Part shown: one piece after another, positions 17,710 to 27,851 of the stretch | How the letters are laid out: each line of letters starts with the position of its first letter | Position numbering within the stretch: the first letter of the stretch is position 1 | DNA from: Dolichospermum sp. FACHB-1091 | Lineage (GTDB): Bacteria > Cyanobacteriota > Cyanobacteriia > Cyanobacteriales > Nostocaceae | NCBI RefSeq assembly: GCF_014697585.1 | Contig: NZ_JACJSB010000002.1 | Coordinates: forward strand, 124,001 to 188,000 | DNA: 64,000 nt | Direction: 5' to 3' | The notes under the pieces: model-generated | The model's database searches: none | Told to the model about the DNA's origin: nothing | The model's input: the letters and a program-made list of their open reading frames with translations, nothing else | Program-made: the position numbers and the translations under genes

Positions 17710-18579
17710 ATGAATCATGATCCTTATATTGTTAAACCAGGTTCTCAAATTTCTTTGGTCAAGGATTATAACCCAGGTTATAAGTGTGAATTTCATCAAA
17801 AAGGTGATGCTGTCAGAAAATTAAAGGCTGGTATTTTCCAGTTAGCTAAGTATCAAGATATTCTCTATGCTCAAAATACTTATTCTTTGTTGATTATTTT
17901 TCAGGCTATGGATGCTGCTGGTAAAGATAGTACCATTAAACACGTTATGTCTGGTATCAATCCCCAAGGATGTCAGGTATTTAGTTTTAAAGCACCCAGT
18001 GAAGAAGAGTTAGATCATGATTATTTATGGCGCTCAATGAGGGCTTTACCGGAAAGGGGAAGAATTGGTATTTTTAATCGTTCCTATTATGAGGAATTAC
18101 TCATAGTGCGTGTACATCCAGAAATTCTTAAAAAACAACAATTACCCTTTTTTCCTAAAGGTGATCAAATATGGAAACAGCGTTTTGAGGAAATTAATAA
18201 TTTTGAAAAATATTTGGTTAATAATGGTGTGATTGTTCTCAAGTTTTTTCTCAATGTCTCTAAGTCCGTCCAAAGAAAACGGTTTTTGGAACGCATTGAA
18301 TCACCAGAAAAAAATTGGAAATTTTCCGCTAGTGATTTACAAGAACGCCGTTTCTGGGATGATTATATGAATGCTTATGAAGAAGTCTTTAACCACACTA
18401 GCACGGAATTTGCTCCTTGGTATATTGTCCCGGCCGATCGCAAGTGGTTTACACGATTAATAGTAGCAGATATTATTTGCCAAAAGTTACAAGAATTAAA
18501 TTTACAATACCCAAAAATCAGTGAAGAATATAAACGAAAATTATCGGAAGCAAAAAAGGCTTTAGAAGCAGAAAGTTAG
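17710..18579 (+). CDS. Polyphosphate kinase 2 family protein (PPK2)
   Basis: The 289-residue enzyme transfers phosphate from polyphosphate to a nucleotide. Walker A is AMDAAGKDS (66-74), followed by the catalytic lid RIGIFNRSYYEELLIVRVHPE and the C-terminal IVPADRKWFTR. Length and motifs fit single-domain PPK2. Class I (NDP to NTP) is plausible from the sequence, but class is not certain. AGGAG lies about 15 nt before the ATG. The gene stands between dispersed repeats on both sides. Confidence 0.92.
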   Translation: MNHDPYIVKPGSQISLVKDYNPGYKCEFHQKGDAVRKLKAGIFQLAKYQDILYAQNTYSLLIIFQAMDAAGKDSTIKHVMSGINPQGCQVFSFKAPSEEELDHDYLWRSMRALPERGRIGIFNRSYYEELLIVRVHPEILKKQQLPFFPKGDQIWKQRFEEINNFEKYLVNNGVIVLKFFLNVSKSVQRKRFLERIESPEKNWKFSASDLQERRFWDDYMNAYEEVFNHTSTEFAPWYIVPADRKWFTRLIVADIICQKLQELNLQYPKISEEYKRKLSEAKKALEAES

Positions 18580-18590
18580 GCTCTTCGATT

Positions 18591-18705
18591 TACCCATTAC
18601 CAATTACCCATTACCAATTACCCATTACCAATTACCCATTACCAATTACCCATTACCAATTACCCATTACCAATTACCCATTACCAATTACCAATTACCC
18701 ATTAC
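18591..18705. repeat. Heptamer tandem repeat (STRR), CCATTAC/CAATTAC
   Basis: Alternating CCATTAC and CAATTAC 7-mers run for about 115 bp immediately after the ppk2 stop codon. The same heptamers form the block at 36281-36371. Confidence 0.95.
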
Positions 18706-18815
18706 TAAGTTCAATTCACACAACGCCAAAAATTTTATCTATCAATAGATAGATAAAATGAATGAGAAATTTTGATACTTTACAATAGGGGTTAAATCAT
18801 CTATTCAAAATAAAT

Positions 18816-19403
18816 ATGTCAAATCTTCCTAATTTTGAGATTGTAGCTTTTGCGGCTTCTGCTGGGGGGTTGACGGCGCTAATTGAGGTCTTGACTGGTT
18901 TACCAGCAGATTTTAAAGCAGCTATTGTTGTCGTTCAACACTTAGATCCTCGTCACCCTTCCCTCATGGCGGAAATTCTCAGTCGTCGCACTGTGTTAAA
19001 GGTAATACAGGCTAATGAAGGAGATAAACTGACTCCTGGAACTGTTTATATTGCTCCTCCTAATAATCATTTGTTGATTAATGGTGACGGTAAAGTTTCT
19101 TTATCTCAGTCGGAAATGGTGCATTTTCTCCGTCCTTCCGCTGATTTATTGTTTGAGTCTGTGGCCGCAAGTTATCAAGCAAGGGCTATTGCAGTTGTAT
19201 TAACTGGGACTGGTACGGATGGAGCGATGGGCGTGGAAGCAATTAAAAAAATGGGTGGTACGGTGATTGTTCAAGATGCGAAAACTGCTGAATTTCCGGG
19301 AATGCCTACTGCTGCTATTAAAACCGGTAATGTAGATTTTATCCTACCTTTGGCAGAAATTTCCCTGGCTTTACGAACTTTAATCATGTCTGACGCTAGT
19401 TGA
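18816..19403 (+). CDS. CheB-type protein-glutamate methylesterase domain
   Basis: This 195-residue stand-alone CheB catalytic domain lacks a receiver domain. The catalytic triad is visible: S15 in AASAGGL, H42 in VQHLDPRHPS, and D135 in GTGTDGAMG. Classical CheB demethylates chemoreceptors. Here it pairs with a CheR-PAS protein 60 nt downstream and there are no other chemotaxis genes nearby. That resembles the CheB-CheR-PAS hybrid signalling proteins known in many bacteria, here split into two genes. Confidence 0.9.
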   Translation: MSNLPNFEIVAFAASAGGLTALIEVLTGLPADFKAAIVVVQHLDPRHPSLMAEILSRRTVLKVIQANEGDKLTPGTVYIAPPNNHLLINGDGKVSLSQSEMVHFLRPSADLLFESVAASYQARAIAVVLTGTGTDGAMGVEAIKKMGGTVIVQDAKTAEFPGMPTAAIKTGNVDFILPLAEISLALRTLIMSDAS

Positions 19404-19462
19404 TAAATTCAGGTTATTATCAATAACTTACCATCCAAAATAGCTACATCTCTATTGATTCT

Positions 19463-21361
19463 ATGAACCTTCCACATAAAGACGTTGATTTTGAAAATCT
19501 TCTCCAATATTTAAGAACTAACCGAGGCTTTGATTTCACAGGTTATAAGCGTTCAACTTTAATGCGTCGTGTTAGTAAACAGATGCAGTATTTAAACATA
19601 GAAAATTTTGCTAATTATCAAGATTATTTAGAAGTTCATCCCGATGAATTTAAAACTTTGTTTAATACTATTTTAATTAATGTAACTGCTTTTTTTCGTG
19701 ACCCTTTAGCTTGGGAATATTTAGCTAAGGAAATTATTCCCAATATTCTTAAAAATAAACAAAAAAATGAACAAGTTAGAATCTGGAGTGCTGGTTGTGC
19801 TTCTGGAGAAGAAGCTTATACTTTAGCCATAATCTTAGCAGAAATATTAGGAATTGACGATTTTCGTTATCGCGTAAAAATCTACGCTACAGATATAGAT
19901 GAGGAAGCTTTAAACCAAGCACGTCAAGCTAGTTATTCGGCCAAAAATATTCACGCTGTCCCATTAGAACTGCGGGATAAATACTTTGATTTAAGCAATG
20001 AAAAATATATTTTTCAGCAAGATCTACGTCGTGCTGTGATTTTTGGTCGTCATGATTTACTTCAGGATGCACCAATTTCTCGTTTAGATTTATTGGTTTG
20101 TCGTAATACTTTAATGTATTTCAACTCAGAAACCCAAGGACGCATTATCAATCGTTTTCATTTTGCTCTTAATGATCATGGTTATCTGTTTTTAGGAAAA
20201 GCAGAAATGTTAATCACTCATACTAATTTATTTACACCTATAAATTTAAAAGATCGTATTTTTGCGAAAGTATCTTTGGGAAATATCCGCAATCGTCAAT
20301 TAGTAATGGCTAATTTACAAAATCAAGAATCAGCTAATGTGTCTCAAGAAATTCGAGTTAGAGAATTAGCTTTTGATACAGCATCTAACGCTCAGATTGT
20401 GATTAATAATCAGGGAATTTTAATCATAATTAATGAACAAGCTCGAAATTTATTTAATTTAACACTTAAAGATATCAATCGCCCTTTTCAAGATTTAGAA
20501 TTATCTTATAGACCTCTAGAATTGCGATCGCTCATTGAGCAAGTATATAGTGAACGTCATCCAATTACATTAACTAATATTGAGCGTTATCAGCCTAATT
20601 CAGAAACTCAGTATTTAGATGTGCGGATTATTCCTTTGCAAGATACTGATCAAACCATTATCGGTGTGACAGTTACCTTTAATGATGTTAGCCGTTACAT
20701 AAAACTGCAATCAGCATTGCAACGCTCTCGACAAGAATTGGAAACCACTAACGAAGAATTGCAATCCACAAATGAAGAATTGGAGACTACCAATGAAGAA
20801 TTGCAATCCACAAATGAAGAATTGGAGACTACCAATGAAGAATTGCAATCTACCAATCAAGAAATGGAGACTATAAACGAAGAATTGCAATCAACTAATG
20901 AACAACTGCGAGCAATTAACCATGAACTGAGTAATCGTACTTATGAACTAGATCAAACTAATACCTTTATGTCTTCTATTTTGAGTTCTCTGCAAATAGG
21001 AATGGTTGTAATAGATACTAATTTTAATATTTTAATTTGGAATCATGCGGTTGAAGATATGTGGGGTTTACGTCAAGAGGAAGTAATGAACAAATCTTGG
21101 TTTAGTTTAGATATTGGTTTACCTGTAGAACAACTACAAATCCCAATTCGTGATATACTCTCTAGTAAAAAGAAATTTCAGGAAATACTAATTAATGGTA
21201 CTAATCGTCGCGGTAAACAAATTCGATGTTATATTGCTTTTAGTCCTTTGATCGGCGATAATGTAGAAGGTATTATCATGATGATGACAGATACTGAAAA
21301 AATTAATAGTATGATTTCTCCTGCGGACATTGAACAAAGACAACAAAAAGAAAAAGAATAA
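19463..21361 (+). CDS. CheR-type methyltransferase with coiled coil and PAS domains
   Basis: The 632-residue protein has CheR all-alpha and SAM-binding domains at ~10-270 (YKRSTLMRRVSKQM; IWSAGCASGEEAYTLA; LDLLVCRNTLMYF). A PAS-like domain follows at ~300-410. A coiled coil at ~420-490 is built of repeated TTNEELQSTNEE units. A second PAS domain (FMSSILSSLQIGMVVIDTN, then MWGLRQEEV) covers ~505-620. There is no histidine kinase domain, unlike many CheB-CheR-PAS-kinase hybrids. The coiled-coil DNA (about 20735-20900) is a tandem repeat of a 42-bp unit. Presumed role: methylation-linked signalling with the upstream CheB. Confidence 0.9.
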   Translation: MNLPHKDVDFENLLQYLRTNRGFDFTGYKRSTLMRRVSKQMQYLNIENFANYQDYLEVHPDEFKTLFNTILINVTAFFRDPLAWEYLAKEIIPNILKNKQKNEQVRIWSAGCASGEEAYTLAIILAEILGIDDFRYRVKIYATDIDEEALNQARQASYSAKNIHAVPLELRDKYFDLSNEKYIFQQDLRRAVIFGRHDLLQDAPISRLDLLVCRNTLMYFNSETQGRIINRFHFALNDHGYLFLGKAEMLITHTNLFTPINLKDRIFAKVSLGNIRNRQLVMANLQNQESANVSQEIRVRELAFDTASNAQIVINNQGILIIINEQARNLFNLTLKDINRPFQDLELSYRPLELRSLIEQVYSERHPITLTNIERYQPNSETQYLDVRIIPLQDTDQTIIGVTVTFNDVSRYIKLQSALQRSRQELETTNEELQSTNEELETTNEELQSTNEELETTNEELQSTNQEMETINEELQSTNEQLRAINHELSNRTYELDQTNTFMSSILSSLQIGMVVIDTNFNILIWNHAVEDMWGLRQEEVMNKSWFSLDIGLPVEQLQIPIRDILSSKKKFQEILINGTNRRGKQIRCYIAFSPLIGDNVEGIIMMMTDTEKINSMISPADIEQRQQKEKE

Positions 21362-21587
21362 AAATGTTTTCTCATTTTTCCTTTCTCGTTCCCAGTCTCC
21401 AGACGGAGAATGTCTTGTTAGAGGTTCTACCTCTTGTATTTTAAAATCAGAATATCTAAATCTGCATTCTCACACGGAGCATAAAAAAGAGAATATTCAT
21501 ATTGAATAAATTAATTTTTATCAGTTGTCTGAATTTGATTTAGAATTTGATTTTAAACTTTGAAATTGAACTTTAAATTTGTCATCT

Positions 21588-22961
21588 ATGTCTATAATTA
21601 TTGCTGGAGAAAGAAGCGGAGTCGGAAAAACAACAGTTACACTTACCCTTTTAGCATCTTTACGTCGTCGTGGTCTGAATATACAATCTTTTAAAGTAGG
21701 ACCCGATTATATTGATCCTATGTTTCATAAATATGTTACTGGTCTTCCTTGTCGAAATTTAGATCCTGTATTAACTTCAGAAAGTTATGTTCAACAATGC
21801 TTTAATCATCATTCTTGCCAAAGTGAGTATAATTTAATTGAAGGAGTAATGGGTTTATTTGATGGTATTGGAAATTTATCAGACTTTGCTAGTACCGCAC
21901 ATATTGCTAGATTATTAGACATACCGATAATATTAGTAATTGATTGTAGTCGTTTATCCGGTTCTGTAGCTGCAATTGCTCATGGTTATTCTTCCTTAGA
22001 TCCAAGAATTAAAATTGCTGGTTTAATCTTAAATAGAGTAGGAAGTGAACGACATTTATCATTATTAAAAGCATCTCTTGAATCTCTAAAATTACCAATT
22101 TTGGGTGTATTAAGAAGACAAGACAATATTACCATTCCTGACCGTCATCTGGGCTTAATTCCCACCGCAGAATTACCAGAATTAGATCAAATAATTGATA
22201 GTTTAGCTGATTTAGGAGATATTTATTTTGATTGGGAGCAACTTTTACCGCTTTTAAAATCACCTTTAATAAAAGAAGATATAAAGAAGAATGTAATTGA
22301 TATTCCTAAATCTAAAATACTCTGTAAAATTGCTGTAGCACGAGATCAAGCCTTTAATTTTTACTATCAAGATAACTTAGATTTATTAGAAAAATTAGGT
22401 GCAGAATTAGTATTTTGGAGTCCATTAAATGATGATCAATTACCAAAAGATATCCAAGGAATGTATTTTGGTGGAGGTTTTCCCGAAGTATTTGCATCAC
22501 AATTAGCTGCAAATGTTAACCTAATTCAAGAAGTGAAAAATGCGATTTTAGGAGGAATACCGACAATTGCAGAATGTGGAGGATTAATGTATTTATGTGA
22601 GCAGATTATTGATTTTGATGGTAAAACTTGGCCAATGGTAGGAATATTACCAACTTTAGCGCAAATGGATAAAAAATTAACTTTGGGATATCGTCGCGCA
22701 GTAGTTTTAGAAAACACCTTTTTAATTGATATGAACACAAGTATTTTTGGTCATGAATTTCATCGTTCTCATTTAATAACTAATAACTCAAAACCATTGT
22801 TTAATACCTATCGTTATGACTGTGATGAAAATACAGGTTTTGAAGGTTGGAGTTTACCTAATGTCCATGCTTCTTATATTCATCAACATTGGGGAGAAAG
22901 TCAAGAGATTCCTAAAAGATTTATTCAACAATGTTTAAAAAATAAACATTTTCCCATTTAA
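21588..22961 (+). CDS. cbiA: Cobyrinate a,c-diamide synthase
   Basis: This glutamine-dependent enzyme amidates the a and c side chains of cobyrinate in corrin (B12 or pseudo-B12) synthesis. The N-terminal dethiobiotin-synthetase-like domain has the P-loop GERSGVGKTT and VGPDYIDPMFH. The C-terminal type I glutaminase domain has the nucleophile cysteine in TIAECGGLMYL and a late catalytic histidine in EFHRSH. The protein is 457 residues from the ATG at 21588; a TTG at 21579 is also in frame but less likely. The gene is alone here, as cobalamin genes often are in cyanobacteria. Confidence 0.93.
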   Translation: MSIIIAGERSGVGKTTVTLTLLASLRRRGLNIQSFKVGPDYIDPMFHKYVTGLPCRNLDPVLTSESYVQQCFNHHSCQSEYNLIEGVMGLFDGIGNLSDFASTAHIARLLDIPIILVIDCSRLSGSVAAIAHGYSSLDPRIKIAGLILNRVGSERHLSLLKASLESLKLPILGVLRRQDNITIPDRHLGLIPTAELPELDQIIDSLADLGDIYFDWEQLLPLLKSPLIKEDIKKNVIDIPKSKILCKIAVARDQAFNFYYQDNLDLLEKLGAELVFWSPLNDDQLPKDIQGMYFGGGFPEVFASQLAANVNLIQEVKNAILGGIPTIAECGGLMYLCEQIIDFDGKTWPMVGILPTLAQMDKKLTLGYRRAVVLENTFLIDMNTSIFGHEFHRSHLITNNSKPLFNTYRYDCDENTGFEGWSLPNVHASYIHQHWGESQEIPKRFIQQCLKNKHFPI

Positions 22962-23007
22962 GTGAGGTACAAGCAGTAATAATTGTAGCTTGCTTCCCGA
23001 AGGGTAC

Positions 23008-23036
23008 GCAGATAAACGCAGATAAACGCAGATAAT
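23008..23036. repeat. ACGCAGATAA short tandem repeat
   Basis: Three copies of ACGCAGATAA in a row. The reverse-complement form (TTATCTGCG/TTGTCTGCG) occurs near 39080-39110, so it is a dispersed tandem motif. Non-coding. Confidence 0.8.
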
Positions 23037-23107
23037 TTTGTACTTCATGAGACTGGGAAACGCTATAGTAGAATAAAAATTAGTTTAGTAATCACATTTA
23101 ATAACCA

Positions 23108-26104
23108 ATGATTAATACTAAGATAATGTTTGGGTTTGGGAAATGGTGGGTTAAAGTTTTTATATTCTGCTTGGGGTTGTGCTTATTTTTGAAAATAGCT
23201 GCTGATTTAGGTGCGGAATTTTTTTGGTTTCAGGAAGTTGGTTATATAGAAGTATTTTCTCTAAAATTGTTAACTCAAGGTAGTTTATGGCTGTTTATTG
23301 TCAGTTTAAGTGTTGTTTATTTATGGGGAAATCTAATTTTAGCTGAAAAATTACAATCTAGTCCAAATCATAATTATATTCCAGAGACAGAAATCAAAAT
23401 TAGTCGAGAATTAACCACTTTTCTCAGTCCCCATTATAACAAAAATGAGCAAAATTTGCCATTAACTAATAATAGCCATCAAATCAAATTGCGGTGGTTG
23501 TTACCGCTGACATTAGGATTAAGTTTGTTAGTTTGTTTAATATTAGCATATTATGGAGAAATTGCTCTAGCTTATGGAACTGAAAAAATCAGTGAATCAA
23601 ATTTATCAAATTTATCAGCACCAATTGTATTTAAAATAGAGATGATTTGGGAGTTGGGAAAAAAGATCATTTCTCAAAATTGGTATTTAGGAATAGTTGG
23701 GGGATTATCTATTGCTTTATTAATTTATAGCAAATTTCTGTTACGAGCGATCGCAGTGATTTTAAGTTTGAGTTTTGGGGAGATAATTACTGAAAATTGG
23801 GCAAAATTTCTGTTATTTTTTCACCCTGTTTCCTTCAACCGTTCTGAACCATTATTCAATCAAGATATAAGTTTTTATATTTTTTCTCTTCCGATTTGGG
23901 AAATCTTAGAACTTTGGTTAATGGGATTATCTTTATATGGATTGATTAGCGTTATTCTCACTTATTTATTGTCAGCAAATAGCCTCAGCCAAGGTATTTT
24001 TAGAGGATTTTCTGCACCACAAAAACGCCATTTATTAGGCTTATCTGGCTGTTTAATGTTAGTAGCTGGTTTAAATTATTGGCTGAATCGTTATCAACTG
24101 CTTTATTCTGATAATGGAGTCAGCTATGGTGCTAGTTATACCGATATTAAAGCCCAATTACCAGCAGATACAATATTATATTTTTTATCAATAGCTATAG
24201 CTTTTTATTTATTATACTTAACTGGATTTTCGAGAAAAAAATCTTCACATCATCCCTGGATAAACTATAGTATATATATTTATCTAACCTTGATAATTAC
24301 AGGTAACTTCATTTTACCTATGGCCGTGCAAAATTTCATTGTTGAACCGAATGAATTACAAAGAGAAAAACCTTATATAGAGCGAAATATCGCGCTGACT
24401 CGTCAAGCTTTTAATTTAGATATCGTTGATTCTCAAATATTTAACCCCATAGGAAAACTGACAATAAACGATATTAAAGCCAATGATTTAACAATTAGAA
24501 ATATTCGTCTTTGGGACCAAGAACCATTATTAAAAACTAACCGTCAACTACAACAAATTCGACCTTATTATCAATTTCCTGATGCTGATATTGATAGATA
24601 TTTAATCAAAAGTAACCCCAAAAAAGACAATCTAGAAAAACAACAGGTATTAATTGCGGCCAGAGAATTGAATTATGAAAATGTCCCTCCCCAAGCGCAA
24701 ACATGGGTAAATAAAAATATGATTTATACCCATGGTTATGGTTTTACCATGAGTCCTGTAAATACCGTTGCTGCGGGTGGACTACCAGAGTATTTTGTCA
24801 AAGATATTAGTCAGGAAGGGAGCGCGTTAAATACTTCTAGCATAGATATTCGTCAAAGTATTCCCATTGATAAACCCAGAATTTATTATGGAGAAATTAC
24901 TAATACTCACGTCATGACTGGGACAAAAGTTAAAGAATTAGATTATCCCAGCGGTAGTGATAATGTTTATAATACCTACGATGGATTAGGAGGAATAAAT
25001 ATCAATTCTCTATGGAAAAAATGGCTATTTTCTATATATTTAAAAGATTGGAGAATGATATTTACACAAGACTTTTTACCAGAAACTAAAGTATTATTCC
25101 GACGAAATATTAATCAAAGAATTCACACCATTGCTCCTTTTTTAAAGTTCGATAGTGATCCTTATTTAGTTGCGACTGATGCTTATACAGACAATAAAAA
25201 TCAACAGTTTCCTGGAAGAGAAAACTATCTTTATTGGATAGTTGATGCTTACACAATCAGCGATCATTATCCCTATTCTGACACAGGTAAAGAGGGGATC
25301 AACTATATTCGTAATTCCGTCAAAGTCGTAATTGATGCTTACAATGGTACAGTGAGATTTTACATTGCTGATTCCTTAGATCCAATCATTACCGCTTGGT
25401 CAAAAATATTTCCTCAAATGTTCCAAAATATTCACAATTTACCTGTTAATCTCCATAATCATTTGCGTTATCCAGTAGATTATTTTAAAATTCAATCAGA
25501 ACGCTTAATGATCTATCACATGACAGATATTCAAGTGTTTTATAATAGAGAAGATCAATGGCAAATTCCCAATGAAATCTATGGAAGTGAAACCCGTCCA
25601 GTTGAACCTTATTATTTAATTACCAGTCTCCCCAATCTTCCCTTTGAAGAATTTATTTTATTACTTCCTTACACACCTAAACAACGGACAAATTTAATTG
25701 CTTGGTTAGCAGCACGTTCCGACGGTGAAAATTACGGTAAACTATTATTATATAACTTTCCCAAAGAACGCTTAATTTATGGACAGGAACAAATTGAAGC
25801 GAGAATTAATCAAGATCCGGTTATTTCCCAACAAATTTCCCTCTGGAATCAACAAGGTTCTAGGGTAATTCAAGGTAATCTTTTAGTAATTCCCATTGAA
25901 CAATCTTTATTATATGTTGAACCAATTTATTTAGAAGCTACACAGAATAGTTTACCCACTTTAGTCAGAGTCATTGTAGCCTATGAAAACCGCATCGTTA
26001 TGGCACAAACTTTAGAACAAGCACTATCAGGAATCTTTCAACCAGAACTACCACCTCCACCCCCTATTATTCGTCCCGTTCAAGAAGAAATTACCCCAGG
26101 TTAA
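23108..26104 (+). CDS. UPF0182 family membrane protein
   Basis: The 998-residue protein has about eight hydrophobic helices in the first ~435 residues (from [18 protein letters not shown] to [11 protein letters not shown]), then a large soluble region of about 550 residues. Family-typical segments include NWYLGI, the RVI/IVDAY patches and [13 protein letters not shown]. It ends with a proline-rich tail ([10 protein letters not shown]). UPF0182 proteins are conserved in cyanobacteria and actinobacteria with unknown function. Orientation suggests the big domain is exported or periplasmic. AT-rich gene with normal start ATG at 23108. Confidence 0.92.
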   Translation: MINTKIMFGFGKWWVKVFIFCLGLCLFLKIAADLGAEFFWFQEVGYIEVFSLKLLTQGSLWLFIVSLSVVYLWGNLILAEKLQSSPNHNYIPETEIKISRELTTFLSPHYNKNEQNLPLTNNSHQIKLRWLLPLTLGLSLLVCLILAYYGEIALAYGTEKISESNLSNLSAPIVFKIEMIWELGKKIISQNWYLGIVGGLSIALLIYSKFLLRAIAVILSLSFGEIITENWAKFLLFFHPVSFNRSEPLFNQDISFYIFSLPIWEILELWLMGLSLYGLISVILTYLLSANSLSQGIFRGFSAPQKRHLLGLSGCLMLVAGLNYWLNRYQLLYSDNGVSYGASYTDIKAQLPADTILYFLSIAIAFYLLYLTGFSRKKSSHHPWINYSIYIYLTLIITGNFILPMAVQNFIVEPNELQREKPYIERNIALTRQAFNLDIVDSQIFNPIGKLTINDIKANDLTIRNIRLWDQEPLLKTNRQLQQIRPYYQFPDADIDRYLIKSNPKKDNLEKQQVLIAARELNYENVPPQAQTWVNKNMIYTHGYGFTMSPVNTVAAGGLPEYFVKDISQEGSALNTSSIDIRQSIPIDKPRIYYGEITNTHVMTGTKVKELDYPSGSDNVYNTYDGLGGININSLWKKWLFSIYLKDWRMIFTQDFLPETKVLFRRNINQRIHTIAPFLKFDSDPYLVATDAYTDNKNQQFPGRENYLYWIVDAYTISDHYPYSDTGKEGINYIRNSVKVVIDAYNGTVRFYIADSLDPIITAWSKIFPQMFQNIHNLPVNLHNHLRYPVDYFKIQSERLMIYHMTDIQVFYNREDQWQIPNEIYGSETRPVEPYYLITSLPNLPFEEFILLLPYTPKQRTNLIAWLAARSDGENYGKLLLYNFPKERLIYGQEQIEARINQDPVISQQISLWNQQGSRVIQGNLLVIPIEQSLLYVEPIYLEATQNSLPTLVRVIVAYENRIVMAQTLEQALSGIFQPELPPPPPIIRPVQEEITPG

Positions 26105-26172
26105 ACTCAGAATTACATCCATTTTAGTTTAAACTATTAAAGTCCCCACAAAAAAGGGTTGAAACGGTAAAT

Positions 26173-26493
26173 ATGCTCTACCATTTGGATTTTCAGGTTG
26201 AATACCCCGATAACATGAGCCAACAAGAATTGTTTGCTATATGGAGTGAAGCAGCAGAAACAGCACTCCAAGCTAAACAAGCTGGAGTAATAGTTGATTT
26301 ATGGAAATGTGTTGGTACTCGTCGTGTAATTGCCATTGTTGATGTTCCTAGTCCAGATACATTAGATCAAATTCTTCTAGATTTACCTATCATCAAAAAA
26401 AATGGACAAAAAGTGCAAGTAGAAGTCGCTCCTTTGAGGAAATATGAAGACTTTGCTGCTGATATTAAAGCTAGATTAGATCACAGGGAATAG
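26173..26493 (+). CDS. Muconolactone isomerase-like (MIase) family protein
   Basis: This 106-residue ferredoxin-like alpha/beta barrel protein begins MLYHLDFQVEYPDNMSQQEL, characteristic of the muconolactone delta-isomerase family. Cyanobacteria lack the beta-ketoadipate pathway that the family name implies, so the native role is probably different and unknown. It follows the UPF0182 gene by about 70 nt on the same strand. Confidence 0.85.
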   Translation: MLYHLDFQVEYPDNMSQQELFAIWSEAAETALQAKQAGVIVDLWKCVGTRRVIAIVDVPSPDTLDQILLDLPIIKKNGQKVQVEVAPLRKYEDFAADIKARLDHRE

Positions 26494-27023
26494 GTAAATA
26501 TTGCTGACCTTAGACATGATCTAAAAATTAAATATGCGTTTTCTAGTAGAGATGTTCCATGAAATGTCTCTACTATTCTCTACTATTCTCTACTATTTTT
26601 ACTGGAGATGTCTAATAATTGTATCCAGGGGTTAATTAATCTGGAAATCTATACAATTCTATCAAAAAAAATCCGGTTTGAAACTCGACAGTGTTAACAA
26701 CTACAACTCCGGGTATATATTGAAATTATAAAAATCAAAACTATTGACAGAGATAACTAAACTTTTCTTTTGCTAAACCTATAATTGAAGGTTAAGTTTC
26801 ACTCATGTCTAGATAAATCACATCACTGACTCACTCGGTTAGAATCAGAACTCAGTTGATCATTAATTATTAATTATTGACAAATATGTTGGAAATCAGA
26901 GGTTTCACAATCAAAAATTAGTCACAATTAAAACACAATTGAAACAGACTTGATCTTGGGGAGGTTACAAAACTGGTTCTGTGATTTTTGTCAAAGCCAT
27001 TATAGTTCAATGGGGGAAATAAG
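26494..27023. other. 530-bp intergenic region with a palindromic repeat
   Basis: AT-rich, no gene recognised. It contains the palindromic repeat at 26544-26625. A strong ribosome binding site (GGGGGAAATAAG) sits at its right end for the next gene. Confidence 0.5.
26544..26625. repeat. Palindromic repeat, P1 family, copy 1
   Basis: TAGTAGAGATGTTCCA joined to TGAAATGTCTCTACTA (26544-26575) forms a 32-bp imperfect palindrome. It is followed by three CTACTATT(CT) units and then GGAGATGTCT. The same parts in reverse order (AGACATCTCC, then the palindrome) occur at 47376-47426, so it is a dispersed element. Confidence 0.7.
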
Positions 27024-27398
27024 ATGTATATAAAGCAGGTATTGGAAAATAAACTTGCTCCAAATGCAGTTGAACAAGAAAAAATACAAGTTCAAGTACA
27101 ATATCACAATATCCAAATACCAGATTTAGCACTATCTTTAGCTCCTCTGGGATTTATTTTTATTTGGGCTATTTTTCTCCTAATTTTTCATAAATTACGT
27201 AACAATACTGATGATAAGATATACCTAAATGGTAAAATTTTACAAAAACTTCCCTGTAAAAAATGTCAATTTTTTGCCAATAACCACTATTTAAAATGTG
27301 CTGTCAAACCTGATACTGTTCTCACGGAAAAAGCCATGAATTGTGCTGAATACGCACCTAAAAAGGTCAGCTTCCCTCCTAAAAACTTATTTCACTAA
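27024..27398 (+). CDS. Small single-pass membrane protein with a cysteine-rich tail
   Basis: The 124-residue protein has one hydrophobic helix (ALSLAPLGFIFIWAIFLLIF, about 39-58) and a C-terminal domain with four cysteines: PCKKCQFF (C-x2-C), LKCAV and MNCAEY. This could bind metal or an Fe-S cluster. The motif KCQFFANNHYLKCAVKP is typical of conserved cyanobacterial hypothetical proteins. Strong ribosome binding site upstream. No function assigned. Confidence 0.7.
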   Translation: MYIKQVLENKLAPNAVEQEKIQVQVQYHNIQIPDLALSLAPLGFIFIWAIFLLIFHKLRNNTDDKIYLNGKILQKLPCKKCQFFANNHYLKCAVKPDTVLTEKAMNCAEYAPKKVSFPPKNLFH

Positions 27399-27422
27399 TA
27401 TTTCACTAAAATTACCAGAATT

Positions 27423-27465
27423 ACCCTCCTTTTCCTGCTCAAGAGTCAGGGGAGGGTGGGGTATT
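27423..27465 (+). terminator. Intrinsic terminator
   Basis: ACCCTCC (27423-27429) and CCTG pair with CAGG and GGAGGGT (27447-27457), followed by TATTTTTG. It lies about 25 nt after the stop of the cysteine-rich membrane protein gene. Confidence 0.75.
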
Positions 27466-27791
27466 TTTGTATCTGAAGAACTTGAAATTTACTGTGAAAG
27501 TTATTTTGATTAATTGCTAAAAAATTAACTCATATTTAAGGAATAAAAATATAAACAATACACATAAATAACAATTCACGAGGATCTTTACATAGGGATT
27601 ATAGCGGAAAAAAACGAGGAAAAGCTTGCTATTGCTTACTTTTCCCGTCTGCCGATCCTTTATAGAGAGAACACCTGATCACAATATAGCCTTAATTAAG
27701 AATATTTGTCAAGTAGTAATAAAAATATTTCTCAATAAATCTTTTTTGAGAAATTTATGTAAACTTATGTAAACTTATTGACCACTTGATC

Positions 27792-27821
27792 TTGACACCA
27801 GTAGATAGTTGATTATAAGAT
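27792..27821 (+). promoter_or_regulatory. Sigma-70-type promoter of the giant LamG gene
   Basis: TTGACA (27792-27797), an 18-bp spacer, then TAAGAT (27816-27821). Predicted start about 27828, leaving a leader of roughly 24 nt before the ATG at 27852. Confidence 0.6.
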
Positions 27822-27851
27822 TACTGTCGTAATTCGTTTTTTAGATACAAT

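Larger units (their letters stand above)
27399..27851. other. Intergenic region upstream of the giant gene
   Basis: It contains the terminator at 27423-27465, an inverted pair GGAAAAG/CTTTTCC near 27616-27646, and the promoter for the next gene. AT-rich and without a gene. Confidence 0.5.

Noticed and set aside
18591-18705. CCATTAC/CAATTAC repeats as a CRISPR or protein repeat
   Set aside because: Heptamers directly abut each other, with no unique spacers; non-coding.
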